From Pontibacter vulgaris (GTDB lineage Bacteria; Bacteroidota; Bacteroidia; Cytophagales; Hymenobacteraceae), in assembly GCF_022758145.1 (NCBI RefSeq), contig NZ_JAJVDH010000003.1, positions 310,001-374,000 on the forward strand: a stretch of DNA of 64,000 nucleotides. Reading direction: 5' to 3'. The notes beneath the pieces are model-generated. The model saw only the letters and a list, made by a program, of their open reading frames with translations. It was not told where the DNA came from and made no database searches. This document shows positions 16,660 through 24,890 of the stretch, in pieces. Each line of letters begins with the position of its first letter. Position 1 is the stretch's first letter. A program made the position numbers and the translations under genes.

Positions 16660-17190
16660 ATGAATTATTTCGAATTTTATACTTTACCAGAGAGCTTTAT
16701 ACTTGACGAAAAGGCGCTGAAAGCAAAATACTACCAGCTTAGCCGCGAGTACCACCCAGACTTTTACGCCAATGAAATACCTGAAAAGCAGGAGGAAATT
16801 CTGCAGCTATCTACCCAAAACACCAACGCCTACCGCACTCTCTCCGACCCCGACCTGCGCATGCAGTACATACTTAAACAGCATGGCCTCTTAGAGGAAG
16901 GAAAGAACGAGCTGCCGTCAGATTTTTTAATGAATATGATGGAGCTGAACGAGGAGTTGATGGAGCTGGAGTTTGATTTTGATGCAGCCAGATTGCACCA
17001 GGTTGGAGAAAAAAGCACCGGAATTATGGCAACACTGGACGCCGACATTTTGCCTGTTTTGCAGCGATACCCTGAGCTACACGGAGTTACAAAAGATGAG
17101 GCCCTGGACGAAGTAAAAACCTATTACCTTAAGAAAAAATACCTGTTGCGTATTCAGGAAACTTTATCTAAGTTTGCAGCACGTTCCTGA
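16660..17190 (+). CDS. hscB: Fe-S cluster co-chaperone HscB
   Basis: A 176-residue J-domain protein. The J domain (about 1-75) carries the HPD motif at residues 32-34 and is followed by the HscB C-terminal helical bundle (about 85-172, with FLMNMMELNEELMELE), which binds the scaffold IscU/SufU. It stimulates the Hsp70 partner to transfer iron-sulfur clusters. In Bacteroidota the gene often stands away from isc genes, as here. Start chosen at the ATG that opens the J domain. Confidence 0.9.
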   Translation: MNYFEFYTLPESFILDEKALKAKYYQLSREYHPDFYANEIPEKQEEILQLSTQNTNAYRTLSDPDLRMQYILKQHGLLEEGKNELPSDFLMNMMELNEELMELEFDFDAARLHQVGEKSTGIMATLDADILPVLQRYPELHGVTKDEALDEVKTYYLKKKYLLRIQETLSKFAARS

Positions 17191-17213
17191 TAGCTGTTCA
17201 GGATAATCGTAAT

Positions 17214-17300
17214 GCCCAGATGGCGGAATTGGTAGACGCGTTGGTCTCAAACACCAATAACTTCACGGTTGTGCCGGTTCGACCCCGGCTCTGGGTACCA
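17214..17300 (+). tRNA. tRNA-Leu (CAA)
   Basis: 87-nt class II tRNA with encoded CCA. Acceptor GCCCAGA pairs with TCTGGGT, the anticodon stem TTGGT/ACCAA holds loop CTCAAAC (anticodon CAA), there is a long variable arm (AACTTCACGGTT) and T arm GCCGG-TTCGACC-CCGGC. It lies 24 bp after hscB and borders the AT-rich HEPN-TIR island, a typical landing place for mobile DNA. Confidence 0.95.
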
Positions 17301-17309
17301 CCAAAGTAT

Positions 17310-17346
17310 AAAAAGCCTTGCAGATGAAAATTTGCAAGGCTTTTTT
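17310..17346 (+). terminator. Terminator after tRNA-Leu
   Basis: AAAAAGCCTTGCA pairs with TGCAAGGCTTTTT, followed by further T's. It also faces the convergent TIR gene and can serve both. Confidence 0.85.
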
Positions 17347-17381
17347 ATTTTTAGGAGACAGTACAGGGGATGAAATAATAA

Positions 17382-18203
17382 TTAATTCTTCCAATAAACG
17401 TCTCCAACTCTTACTGGAAGAGCTTTTAAAACCTCGCGTAACGCTTCCAAATCATTTTGTGGCTCTTTCCAAACATATCGGTGCAACAAATCAGGTACTA
17501 AACCTTTTTTATCACCTTCCCCTAAAACAAGGGTAATAATAGCAAACCTTTCACCCTTTTTACGTTTCTCTTGGATTGCGTAGTCAATTTCAGAAGCAAG
17601 GTAGTTCTCATCTTTATAATTAGGTGTGACAAAAAATACTGCTGCGCATGAGTCATTAAATCCTTTTAATAAGCTTCTTTCTAACTCTGCCCCTGCATGC
17701 ATGGCATCTTCATCTAACCAAGGATCAAACCCTAAAAATTCTAGTGTTTTTTTAAATTCTCTTACTAAAGGCTTATCAGCTCCTTTATGACTTAGAAAAA
17801 TTTTCATTGGTGTCATACCCATGGCATATTCATGCTTCTGTAACATAATTTGAATTTCATCATCCAACCAACCCGTTGGATCTACAAAAATAATGGCATC
17901 TGTTGCTTTAAGTGTAAAATGCTTTTCCAAACGTTTGCGAACCAATTCCTTGTTTGTTTTATCAATGGATGAAACACCCAAAATAGATGCAGAAATCTCT
18001 CCAATCCCATTAGTAGAGACCATCCCCTTTATTCCAGTATGTGTCAGTATAATTATTAGCCACCCTTGGAAGCTTCCCATTTTAACATTGTAACCGGATA
18101 AGACAGGCCAAGAACCTACATGATTAGCATATTTTGCTTTGACTCTTGGCTCATAAAATGTTAAAATATGTTCTGCTGGACTTTTTCCCCTATTTGGATT
18201 CAT
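17382..18203 (-). CDS. TIR-domain protein, probable NAD-consuming effector of a two-gene system
   Basis: A 273-residue protein. Residues 1-130 form an N-terminal domain I do not recognise, with alternating strands (GWLIIILTHTGIKG, ATDAIIFVDPTG) and no membrane span. Residues 133-273 are a TIR domain: MKIFLSHKGADK opens it, GFDPWLDEDAMHAGAELE is the BB-loop region, and E205 in YLASEIDYAI aligns with the catalytic glutamate of bacterial TIR NADases. Bacterial TIR proteins usually deplete NAD or make signalling nucleotides during phage defence. It follows the HEPN-like gene by 21 bp, same strand, so they form an operon. AT-rich relative to neighbours, suggesting transfer. Domain call is firm; defence role is inference. 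Confidence 0.85.
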   Translation of the reverse strand: MNPNRGKSPAEHILTFYEPRVKAKYANHVGSWPVLSGYNVKMGSFQGWLIIILTHTGIKGMVSTNGIGEISASILGVSSIDKTNKELVRKRLEKHFTLKATDAIIFVDPTGWLDDEIQIMLQKHEYAMGMTPMKIFLSHKGADKPLVREFKKTLEFLGFDPWLDEDAMHAGAELERSLLKGFNDSCAAVFFVTPNYKDENYLASEIDYAIQEKRKKGERFAIITLVLGEGDKKGLVPDLLHRYVWKEPQNDLEALREVLKALPVRVGDVYWKN

Positions 18204-18224
18204 AACTATACTTGTTTATTTTTC

Positions 18225-18944
18225 TTATTTTATCAACTCCGCAAATCTTTCATGCATCAGTTCAATAAGATTATCAAAAAAAGCTTGAGAATCAGTTAAT
18301 AATTTCTCGACATAATCAGGTTTAGCTATAGTGAGTATATGATTCTTACCGTAAGAAGTAACTTTCAAACCAGGAGTTTGCCGTACTAATTGTATCCTGT
18401 TCTCATCTATTTTAGAATTATTATGAGCGATCTTGTTTCTAAAATATTTTTGTTGTTTGATAGGTGTATAAAATGGTTCTAGTTTAGAAGTATCTAGGCA
18501 AAATACTTTATCTAAGTATACCCAATACTTTTGTATATCATCTGAACCACCCAAATCGTTTACTTTAATCTTAAAGTTGAACTCCCCTTCTACAAGATTA
18601 CATAATGCTTTAAGATTACCTTCTACAAGCGAAAATATTGATAAAACTGATGCATTTCTTTGGTTTTGAAGCACTTGATTTATAATTAATTCTGTATGCC
18701 CATAAAAATGATCATAATATTGTGCTTGATAAGCTTCTTCTTGTTCATCTAAAGCTTTTTTTTGTAGCTCACTATCACTTTTCACTTTTAGTTTTAAGTC
18801 ATTATCTAGCCCCTTAATAAATTGCTCAGCATTCTCAATAATTTTTCTTTCAGCAAAAAAAATTAAATCAAACTCTTCCTGAAAGTAATATAAGTCAGGC
18901 CAACCAACTTTTGAACTATTCTCAAATAAGTTCTCTAAATCCAT
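18225..18944 (-). CDS. HEPN-like protein, partner of the TIR gene
   Basis: A 239-residue mostly helical protein. R169 to H174 reads RNKIAH, the R-x4-H motif of HEPN domains, preceded by a helix SIFSLVEGNLKALCNLV typical of HEPN families. HEPN proteins are often metal-independent RNases in toxin-antitoxin and abortive-infection systems; here no separate antitoxin is evident. An upstream in-frame ATG at 19061 would add a basic, AT-driven leader of 39 residues, so the ATG at 18944 (MDLENLFENS) is preferred; an AGGAGGTGG sequence sits about 21 nt upstream of it, unusually like a Shine-Dalgarno site for this phylum but distant. It is the first gene of the pair. RNase activity is inferred. Confidence 0.65.
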   Translation of the reverse strand: MDLENLFENSSKVGWPDLYYFQEEFDLIFFAERKIIENAEQFIKGLDNDLKLKVKSDSELQKKALDEQEEAYQAQYYDHFYGHTELIINQVLQNQRNASVLSIFSLVEGNLKALCNLVEGEFNFKIKVNDLGGSDDIQKYWVYLDKVFCLDTSKLEPFYTPIKQQKYFRNKIAHNNSKIDENRIQLVRQTPGLKVTSYGKNHILTIAKPDYVEKLLTDSQAFFDNLIELMHERFAELIK

Positions 18945-19090
18945 AATATATCTGATTTTATTCCACCTCCTTTTTCGTTTTGAATATTTGTATATTAAGA
19001 TTTTTGGTAGTATGATAGATTTATTTTTAAAATTATAATTTCCTGCATTTAATATAAACAAAAAGAACCGGTTAACACCGGTCCTTCAAT

Positions 19091-19506
19091 TTATAGTTGT
19101 CCTATTTCTAGTATTGCTGAGTACTCCTCACAATTAGGGCAATACAAAAACCCCTGCTCTTTCGAATTTGCAATCCGAAAGTAACCATAATCTCGGATTT
19201 GTAATCCGCCATAAAGGCAGTTGCAAATAGAACGTAAGCGGATTGCAAATCCGCAAAGTATAAAGTTCTTGATTACAAATCCGAAACAGCAGTGTTTTTT
19301 TCTAGTGGGATAAGGTAAAATGTACAGTACTCAAGCGGTACTTCTTTTATTTCATCCTTCTTAAGCTTCTGTAGCCCTTCTAAAAAGCTATAGTTCGTAT
19401 AGAAGTCGGTATAAAGCGCAGAGACAGATTTAGAGCAGTCCCAGACCAAGTACCTCCTAGATACCGAAAATAATCCAGCCTCTACCTGCCATTCTCCTAC
19501 ACTGCA
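19091..19506 (-). pseudogene. Decayed gene interrupted by palindromic repeats
   Basis: Two protein-like pieces on the minus strand lie in different frames. The first, 19276-19506, is an open frame of 77 codons with no ATG (it includes VWDCSKSVSALYTDFYTN and YCTFYLIPLEKN) preceded by a stop. The second ends at 19091-19093 and reads EQGFLYCPNCEEYSAILEIG, with a C-x2-C pair. The palindromic repeat cluster (19164-19284) sits exactly between them. The simplest reading is one gene that lost its start and was split by the repeat. I cannot name the family. Confidence 0.45.
19164..19284. repeat. Cluster of GGATTnnnAATCC palindromic repeats
   Basis: Four related units: GAATTTGCAATCCG (19164-19177), CGGATTTGTAATCCGCC (19194-19210), GCGGATTGCAAATCCGC (19238-19254, a perfect 17-bp palindrome) and GATTACAAATCCGA (19271-19284). 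Spacing is irregular (about 16-28 bp), so this is not a CRISPR array. Similar palindromic clusters are dispersed in many Bacteroidota genomes. Confidence 0.8.
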
Positions 19507-19634
19507 TTATTCAGCACGGGCACAGCAATTATCAGGCATCTCACATCATTTCCATTGTCCTCCCGCTGCAGGCAAGGCATCTTTGCACAGGTTCTATCAC
19601 AACCGAACACTACCATTCCTAAAACTGATAAACT
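19507..19634. other. Intergenic, TonB-linked receptor promoter region
   Basis: Spacer before the receptor gene at 19635. I see no RNA or repeat here. Short open frames on either strand are not protein-like. Confidence 0.4.
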
Positions 19635-22070
19635 ATGAAAAAACGAGTAACCACTATTATCCTTCTTGTGCTGCTGCAGTTGGTGAAGGCACAGGCGCAA
19701 CAAGCACCTGCTATACATGGCAGCGTGGTAAATGTAGAGGGCAAGGCCATAGAGTATGCGAATGTTATACTTTTGCAGGAAAAGGATTCTGCTGCCGTTG
19801 GAAGTACCTTAGCAGATGAGACAGGCAAATTCCATTTCACCTCCGTTAAGGCCGGTACTTACCTTATCTCTGTTAAACAACTGGGGTATCAACAGGCATT
19901 CAGCCAAGGTATAACAGTAACAGCACAGTCAGTTACTGTTGAGCCTATCATACTTACACCAACTGTAAACCAGTTGGCAGAAGTAACGGTGCAGGGGCAA
20001 AAGCCATTGCTGGAAGTACAGGAAGACAAGCTGGTGCTGGATGTAGCCCAGAGTATAACGGCAAGCGGAGGCAACGGACTGGAGGTACTAGAGAAGCTCC
20101 CGGGTGTAAGTATAGATCAGGATGGCGGCATTACACTGAACGGGAGAACAGGCGTATTGGTAACCATTAACGGGAAACAGACAAATTTACCCGCAGCCGA
20201 GGTGGCAAACCTGCTCCGCAACATGAGTGCCAATACCATGGAAAAAGTGGAGCTCATCACGCATGCTTCTGCAAAGTATGATGCCGCCGGCAATGCAGGT
20301 ATCATCAACATCAGGCTTAAAAAAGGGCTGGCCGACGGCACCAACGGAAGTATAACCGCAGGCACAGGCTACGGCAAGTATGGCAAAGCCAATGCAGGCA
20401 TCAACCTAAATACCCGTGGCGATAACTTTAACCTCTTCGGAAACTATAACTACCTGTACAATAAACGCTTTACAACACTTGATCTGAAAAGGAGTGTAAC
20501 GCATGAGGGCCAGACAACTTATTTCGATCAGTTTAACCACAGACCTTCATTTTCGCATAGCCATACTTACCAGGCCGGGGCAGACTTTACTTTAAGCAAA
20601 AACGATCAGCTAGGCATACTTTTCAATGGCAATAACTACATCATGGAAGTAGATCCCAGAAATACCACAGACTTCAGAAGTAACCCGACTGCCGCGCCAG
20701 ACTCCGCTTTGCGATTGAAAAACCACATCGATACGAAATGGTTTAACTACACGCTAAATGCTAATTACAAGCACAGTTTTGCACAAAAAGGTCATGAGAT
20801 AACCGCTGATGTAGATTACTCAAGTTTCGGTTTCCAGCAGAACGATAACATTACCACGAACTTTACTTTCGCGAACCCGGCCAAACCAACTTACAGCCAG
20901 ACCCTGAGAAGCGATGTGCCTGCCGATATTTCCATACTTGTGTTTAAAAGCGATTATGCATTGCCACTCGGCCAGGGCACGCAACTGGAAACAGGTGTAA
21001 AAGTGAGCCATGTAAAAACCAAAACCGATATTTTGTATGAAGAACTACACGATAACATTTGGAGAACAGACGAGACCAGGACAAACGATTTCCTTTATAC
21101 CGAGCGCATTAGTGCAGCATACATAAACTTTACAAAACAGATCAGCAAGTTTAGCATACAGGCAGGCTTACGCGCCGAGCATACGTTAGCCGAAGGAGAA
21201 TCTGAAAGAGCCGAAAGCGAAGACAAAAGAGACTACCTGGAGTTTTTCCCGAGCATTTCGGTAAGGCAGCAACTAAGCGACAAGTATAATATTGGCTTAT
21301 CGTACAGCCGCCGCGTGGATCGCCCGGTTTACCGCGACCTGTTCCCGTTCATCTTCTTTATGGACCCTTATACTTATGTGCAGGGCAACCCATACCTGCA
21401 GCCGCAGTTTACCAATACCATACAGTTGTCGGGTAACTACAACAGCAGCTATACTTTAACCCTGGGCTACAGCCATACAAAAGACTTCTTTACAAACATT
21501 ACCCACCAGGATGATGAAACAGGGATAGGGTATGCCTCCAAAGAAAATTTCAAGGACTTCTACAATTATAACCTGAGCCTGGTAGCCCCGATCGTGGTAA
21601 CAAACTGGTGGGTGAGCAACAACAACGTAAGCGTGTTCTATAACAAGTTCAACACTGTGTTCCTGGGCGAGAAACTTGATATCGGGCAGTTGAGTACGAC
21701 TATAAACTCCAGCAACTCCTTTAAATTACCAAATAGCTTATCGATGGAGCTGAGCGCCCTCTACCAGTCTCCTACCGTGATGGGAGCCTATCATGTAAGA
21801 TCTAATTACAACGTGAACCTGGGCATACAAAAACAGGTCTTGCAGCAGCGTGGCAGCATCCGTTTAAGTATAACGGATATCTTTAAAACCAGCAGGATGA
21901 GCAATACCATAAACTTCGCGAACATGAACATGGACATGGATAGCCGCTGGGAAAGCCGCCAGGTGCGCCTGAACTTTACCTACAACTTCGGCAACAAGGA
22001 CCTGAAACCGCTACGCCGAAGAAGCTCCGTTTCGGAAGAGGAACAACGCAGAGCCAGCCAGTCGAATTAG
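19635..22070 (+). CDS. TonB-linked outer-membrane beta-barrel receptor (OMP_b-brl_3 type)
   Basis: An 811-residue outer-membrane protein. Signal peptide about 1-22 (ending AQAQ), carboxypeptidase-D-like domain about 25-110 (IHGSVVNVEGKAIEYANV), plug about 115-225 (LEKLPGVSIDQDGGITLNG and VELITHASAKYDAAGNAGI), then a barrel with FPSISVRQQLSDKYNIGLSY and the characteristic SRRVDRPVYRDLFPF block. This subgroup has a shorter plug than SusC and often lies apart from a SusD partner, as here. Substrate unknown. The C-terminus is basic and charged (RRRSSVSEEEQRR) rather than ending in the barrel aromatic. Confidence 0.9.
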   Translation: MKKRVTTIILLVLLQLVKAQAQQAPAIHGSVVNVEGKAIEYANVILLQEKDSAAVGSTLADETGKFHFTSVKAGTYLISVKQLGYQQAFSQGITVTAQSVTVEPIILTPTVNQLAEVTVQGQKPLLEVQEDKLVLDVAQSITASGGNGLEVLEKLPGVSIDQDGGITLNGRTGVLVTINGKQTNLPAAEVANLLRNMSANTMEKVELITHASAKYDAAGNAGIINIRLKKGLADGTNGSITAGTGYGKYGKANAGINLNTRGDNFNLFGNYNYLYNKRFTTLDLKRSVTHEGQTTYFDQFNHRPSFSHSHTYQAGADFTLSKNDQLGILFNGNNYIMEVDPRNTTDFRSNPTAAPDSALRLKNHIDTKWFNYTLNANYKHSFAQKGHEITADVDYSSFGFQQNDNITTNFTFANPAKPTYSQTLRSDVPADISILVFKSDYALPLGQGTQLETGVKVSHVKTKTDILYEELHDNIWRTDETRTNDFLYTERISAAYINFTKQISKFSIQAGLRAEHTLAEGESERAESEDKRDYLEFFPSISVRQQLSDKYNIGLSYSRRVDRPVYRDLFPFIFFMDPYTYVQGNPYLQPQFTNTIQLSGNYNSSYTLTLGYSHTKDFFTNITHQDDETGIGYASKENFKDFYNYNLSLVAPIVVTNWWVSNNNVSVFYNKFNTVFLGEKLDIGQLSTTINSSNSFKLPNSLSMELSALYQSPTVMGAYHVRSNYNVNLGIQKQVLQQRGSIRLSITDIFKTSRMSNTINFANMNMDMDSRWESRQVRLNFTYNFGNKDLKPLRRRSSVSEEEQRRASQSN

Positions 22071-22103
22071 TTATTGGTTATCAGTTATTGGTTATTAGTA
22101 AAT

Positions 22104-22254
22104 GAAGCTGTTTAGAGTTTTGATTATAGTGCCTAAACCCGCCATTGTTGGTGTTTTCCACCAACAATCAAATGGCAGAGGCTATTAATCTTGCTGGTGA
22201 AAAACACGCAGCAAGGGCAGGCAGTGTAGATTTTAATAAACTCTAAACAGCTTC
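22104..22254. mobile_element. MITE-like non-autonomous element
   Basis: 151-bp segment with perfect 17-bp terminal inverted repeats (GAAGCTGTTTAGAGTTT at 22104-22120, inverted at 22238-22254) and a flanking AAT on both sides (22101-22103 and 22255-22257) that fits a 3-bp target duplication. Inside is a second hairpin, ATTGTTGGTG...CACCAACAAT. It has no coding capacity. A 3-bp ANT duplication would fit an IS5-family parent of the ISL2 group, but that is a guess. Confidence 0.7.
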
Positions 22255-22370
22255 AATAAAAACCACATTTTACCGCATTGAAGTGGCGGATACTAAAATT
22301 TATACTGTCGTTAGTCATTTAAAAACTTTCTGATAACTTTCCTATAATTTTAACAACACACCAAAGTATA

Positions 22371-23453
22371 ATGCCCCTTAAAAGCGAAATCTTACACAAG
22401 TATAAATGGCCTGCCAGCCTGCTATTCTGGCTTTTTGTGGGAATTCTGTATGTTTTATACACTACGCTGCTGGACCTGCATGCGTCAACTCCTCCCGTTG
22501 TATGGTATCAGCATAGCAGCTATAAAATTGCCGTTCACATTGTCTGGGGTGTTATAACGGTACCTTACCTGCAATTGCTTAACAAAGCGGGGGCGCCAAA
22601 TAAGTGGGTTAAATACATTTTATTAACTATTGCTGCCGCCGCCATTCATGCTTCTGTAAGTGTAATAAGCTATGGGTTACTGGCATCCATCATATCTTTT
22701 GATACCACATTTGAGGCAGGGCGCTACTGGGATGGTGGATTCTACCATTTCTCCAGACTGTTCTTTATCAGCTGGCTTACAACAATCGTCATCTTTATAG
22801 CCTGGCTTGGCTGGGAAAACCTTCAGGCAAATCAAAGACAGGCCAAGCTTAATGCCGAACTGCAGTCGCAACTGGTACAAACCCAATTGCAGATGCTGCG
22901 CATGCAGCTAAACCCTCACTTTATCTTCAACACATTTAATACCATTTCAATGATGGTGCGGGCCAATAAAAACGAAGAAGCAACCGACATGCTGGCAAAA
23001 CTGGCCGAGCTGCTGCGCATCAGCCTTTATAAAAATGAAAAGCAACTAATTCCCCTGCACACAGAACTGGAGTATTGCCGCCACTACCTAGACATTGAAC
23101 TGGTTCGGTTTAAAGACAGGTTAAAAGTTGAATTTGATGTGCAGCCGGAAACCGAAAAGATACTGGTGCCCGGTATGATTTTACAGCCTCTGCTGGAGAA
23201 CGCATTTAAACATGGCCTGATGAATTCCTTAGACTCTTCTCCTATTCTTAGGATTGAAAGCCATCAGCTGGAAAATGATTTAATCATCAGCATTAAAAAT
23301 ACCGGTAAATTAGATACTACAGAGTTTAACGGAAATGGCATTGGGTTACAGAATGTACGGGAACGCTTAAAACTACATTACGGCGATAAAGCACATTTTG
23401 CCTTAGAGCAGCAAAATGGTTTGGTGTTGGCAAGTATAAGTATAGCCTCATGA
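22371..23453 (+). CDS. LytS-like sensor histidine kinase
   Basis: A 360-residue membrane sensor kinase of the His_kinase (LytS/YehU) type. About four membrane spans fill residues 15-150, a short coiled coil follows, then the phosphoacceptor region MQLNPHFIFNTFNTIS (H about 183) and an ATPase domain with LLENAFKHGLM (N box) and GIGLQNVRERL. It passes phosphate to the LytTR regulator encoded next: the stop codon overlaps the regulator start in ATGA, so they are translationally coupled. Input signal unknown. Confidence 0.92.
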   Translation: MPLKSEILHKYKWPASLLFWLFVGILYVLYTTLLDLHASTPPVVWYQHSSYKIAVHIVWGVITVPYLQLLNKAGAPNKWVKYILLTIAAAAIHASVSVISYGLLASIISFDTTFEAGRYWDGGFYHFSRLFFISWLTTIVIFIAWLGWENLQANQRQAKLNAELQSQLVQTQLQMLRMQLNPHFIFNTFNTISMMVRANKNEEATDMLAKLAELLRISLYKNEKQLIPLHTELEYCRHYLDIELVRFKDRLKVEFDVQPETEKILVPGMILQPLLENAFKHGLMNSLDSSPILRIESHQLENDLIISIKNTGKLDTTEFNGNGIGLQNVRERLKLHYGDKAHFALEQQNGLVLASISIAS

Positions 23454-24247
23454 GCAAGTATAAAACCATAGTTGTTGACGATGAGCCGGCTGCTCGCGAA
23501 GGTTTGGCTGTACTACTACAAGCAGATGCTGAGGTAGAGGTGATCGGTATCTGCGCAAACGCTTTAGAAGCCATAGATCTGATGCAGCACACGACACCCG
23601 ATATACTTTTCCTGGATATCCAGATGCCTGAAGTTAATGGCTTTGAACTGCTTCGGTCACTCTCTGTGACTCCTCCTGCCGTAGCTTTTGTTACCGCTTA
23701 CGATCAATATGCCATTGCAGCTTTTGAGCACCACGCGATAGACTACCTTCTAAAGCCATTCACGAACGATCGCTTCCGCAACTGCCTTGCCAAGTGCAAA
23801 AGTGTAGTAGAGCAAAAGAACCAGGGAGACCTAAGCGAAAAAATCCGGCAATTGCTGCAGGAGCAGACAACGCAGAAAGAAGAAAAACTGATTAGTCCGG
23901 TTACGTCCATTAATGCCCTGAACAAGCTAAGTATAAAAGCCAACGGCAAGATCCTTCTCCTGGACCTAAACGACATCTGGTACTTTGAGGCGGAAGACTA
24001 TTATGTAAACATCCACTATAAATCACAGCGCATTCTTATCCGGGACAGCATTAAAAACCTGGAGCAGCTGCTGGCAGAAAAGCAGTTTTGCAGAATTCAT
24101 AAATCGTCGCTGGTGAATCTGCAAAAGGTAACGGAACTGGAAAACCACTTCAACGGCGGCTTAATTATGAAACTGCAGAACAACACGGAGCTTAAAGTAA
24201 GCAAGAACCACAAACAAGCGCTCCTGGAGCGTTTTGGGCTAGGATAG
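23450..24247 (+). CDS. LytTR-family response regulator
   Basis: A 265-residue regulator. The receiver domain (about 1-120) has the acidic pair DDEP near 8-11, the phosphoacceptor Asp in DILFLDIQMP (about 56) and the conserved Lys in LLKPF. A LytTR DNA-binding domain (about 160-265) includes DIWYFEAEDYYVNIHY and FCRIHKSSLVNL. It is the partner of the kinase gene it overlaps by 4 bp. Such pairs typically control envelope or adhesion genes. Confidence 0.93.
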   Translation: MSKYKTIVVDDEPAAREGLAVLLQADAEVEVIGICANALEAIDLMQHTTPDILFLDIQMPEVNGFELLRSLSVTPPAVAFVTAYDQYAIAAFEHHAIDYLLKPFTNDRFRNCLAKCKSVVEQKNQGDLSEKIRQLLQEQTTQKEEKLISPVTSINALNKLSIKANGKILLLDLNDIWYFEAEDYYVNIHYKSQRILIRDSIKNLEQLLAEKQFCRIHKSSLVNLQKVTELENHFNGGLIMKLQNNTELKVSKNHKQALLERFGLG

Positions 24248-24404
24248 CCAGTATGTGATGGAATGAGCCTGTGTACTTATTCCATAGTGATCTGGAAAGC
24301 AGGAACCTTATTGAAAGCTGCAGCAAAGGCAGGGCTACTCACCGCTAGGGCTGTACATCATAGGTTGTTGGTGAGACCTCCAGTAGCGAACTGATAAATC
24401 TCTT

Positions 24405-24773
24405 TTATACTTCCCTTAACTTCCCTTTCGTCTCTCCCAGGTTCCGGCCCCATTTGGCAATAGCATCCAGCACAGGCACCAGCGACTTTCCGAAATCAGT
24501 CAGCGAATACTCTACCCGCAAGGGCACTTCGGGGTAAACATCACGTTTTACAAGGCCATCTTCTTCCAGCGCTTTCAGCTGCAGGCTCAGCATTTTTTCA
24601 GTGATGTCCGGGATCTGTTTCTTCAGCTCGCCAAACCGGAGCGTCTTGTTGCGCAGGTACCATAAAACTACGGTCTTCCATTTACCACCTATAAAATGCA
24701 TGGTCACATCCATGGCGCAATGGAAAGTTTTATCATTCAAATCAAACACGTATTCCTTGTCCTTGATAATCAT
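24405..24773 (-). CDS. HxlR-family transcriptional regulator
   Basis: A 122-residue winged-helix regulator of the HxlR type, with the family block MHFIGGKWKTVVLWYLRN (about 26-43) and LKALEEDGLVKRDVYPEVPLRVEYSLT. A single cysteine at residue 19 sits where redox-sensing HxlR proteins carry their reactive Cys. It is divergent from the reductase gene at 24891, and an 18-bp palindrome just upstream overlaps its likely transcription start, suggesting autoregulation and control of the neighbour. Confidence 0.92.
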   Translation of the reverse strand: MIIKDKEYVFDLNDKTFHCAMDVTMHFIGGKWKTVVLWYLRNKTLRFGELKKQIPDITEKMLSLQLKALEEDGLVKRDVYPEVPLRVEYSLTDFGKSLVPVLDAIAKWGRNLGETKGKLREV

Positions 24774-24798
24774 AAGCCGTTTAATAAAATAATTTCAT

Positions 24799-24816
24799 AC
24801 TGTCAGGTTTGACAGT
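24799..24816. promoter_or_regulatory. Probable HxlR operator
   Basis: ACTGTCA-GGTT-TGACAGT is a perfect 7-bp inverted repeat with 4-bp spacer in the divergent HxlR/reductase promoter. It lies 6 bp downstream of the minus-strand -7 box TACCTTTG and next to the -33 region of the plus-strand promoter, so one bound dimer could repress both genes. Confidence 0.65.
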
Positions 24817-24821
24817 TATTG

Positions 24822-24829
24822 CAAAGGTA
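24822..24829 (-). promoter_or_regulatory. -7 promoter box of the HxlR gene
   Basis: TACCTTTG on the minus strand, matching TAnnTTTG, directly upstream of the palindromic operator. Confidence 0.5.
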
Positions 24830-24841
24830 AGTAGCTATACT

Positions 24842-24849
24842 TAATTTTG
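24842..24849 (+). promoter_or_regulatory. -7 promoter box of the reductase gene
   Basis: TAATTTTG on the plus strand with a TTG about 21 bp upstream (24818-24820, TTATTG context) in the -33 position. Confidence 0.45.
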
Positions 24850-24890
24850 CTACTATACTTTTTACACTAACTATAAATCAATATATTAAG

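Noticed and set aside
19164-19284. CRISPR-like array of short palindromes
   Set aside because: Units differ in sequence and spacing, spacers are not uniform and no cas genes are nearby; it fits a dispersed palindromic repeat cluster.
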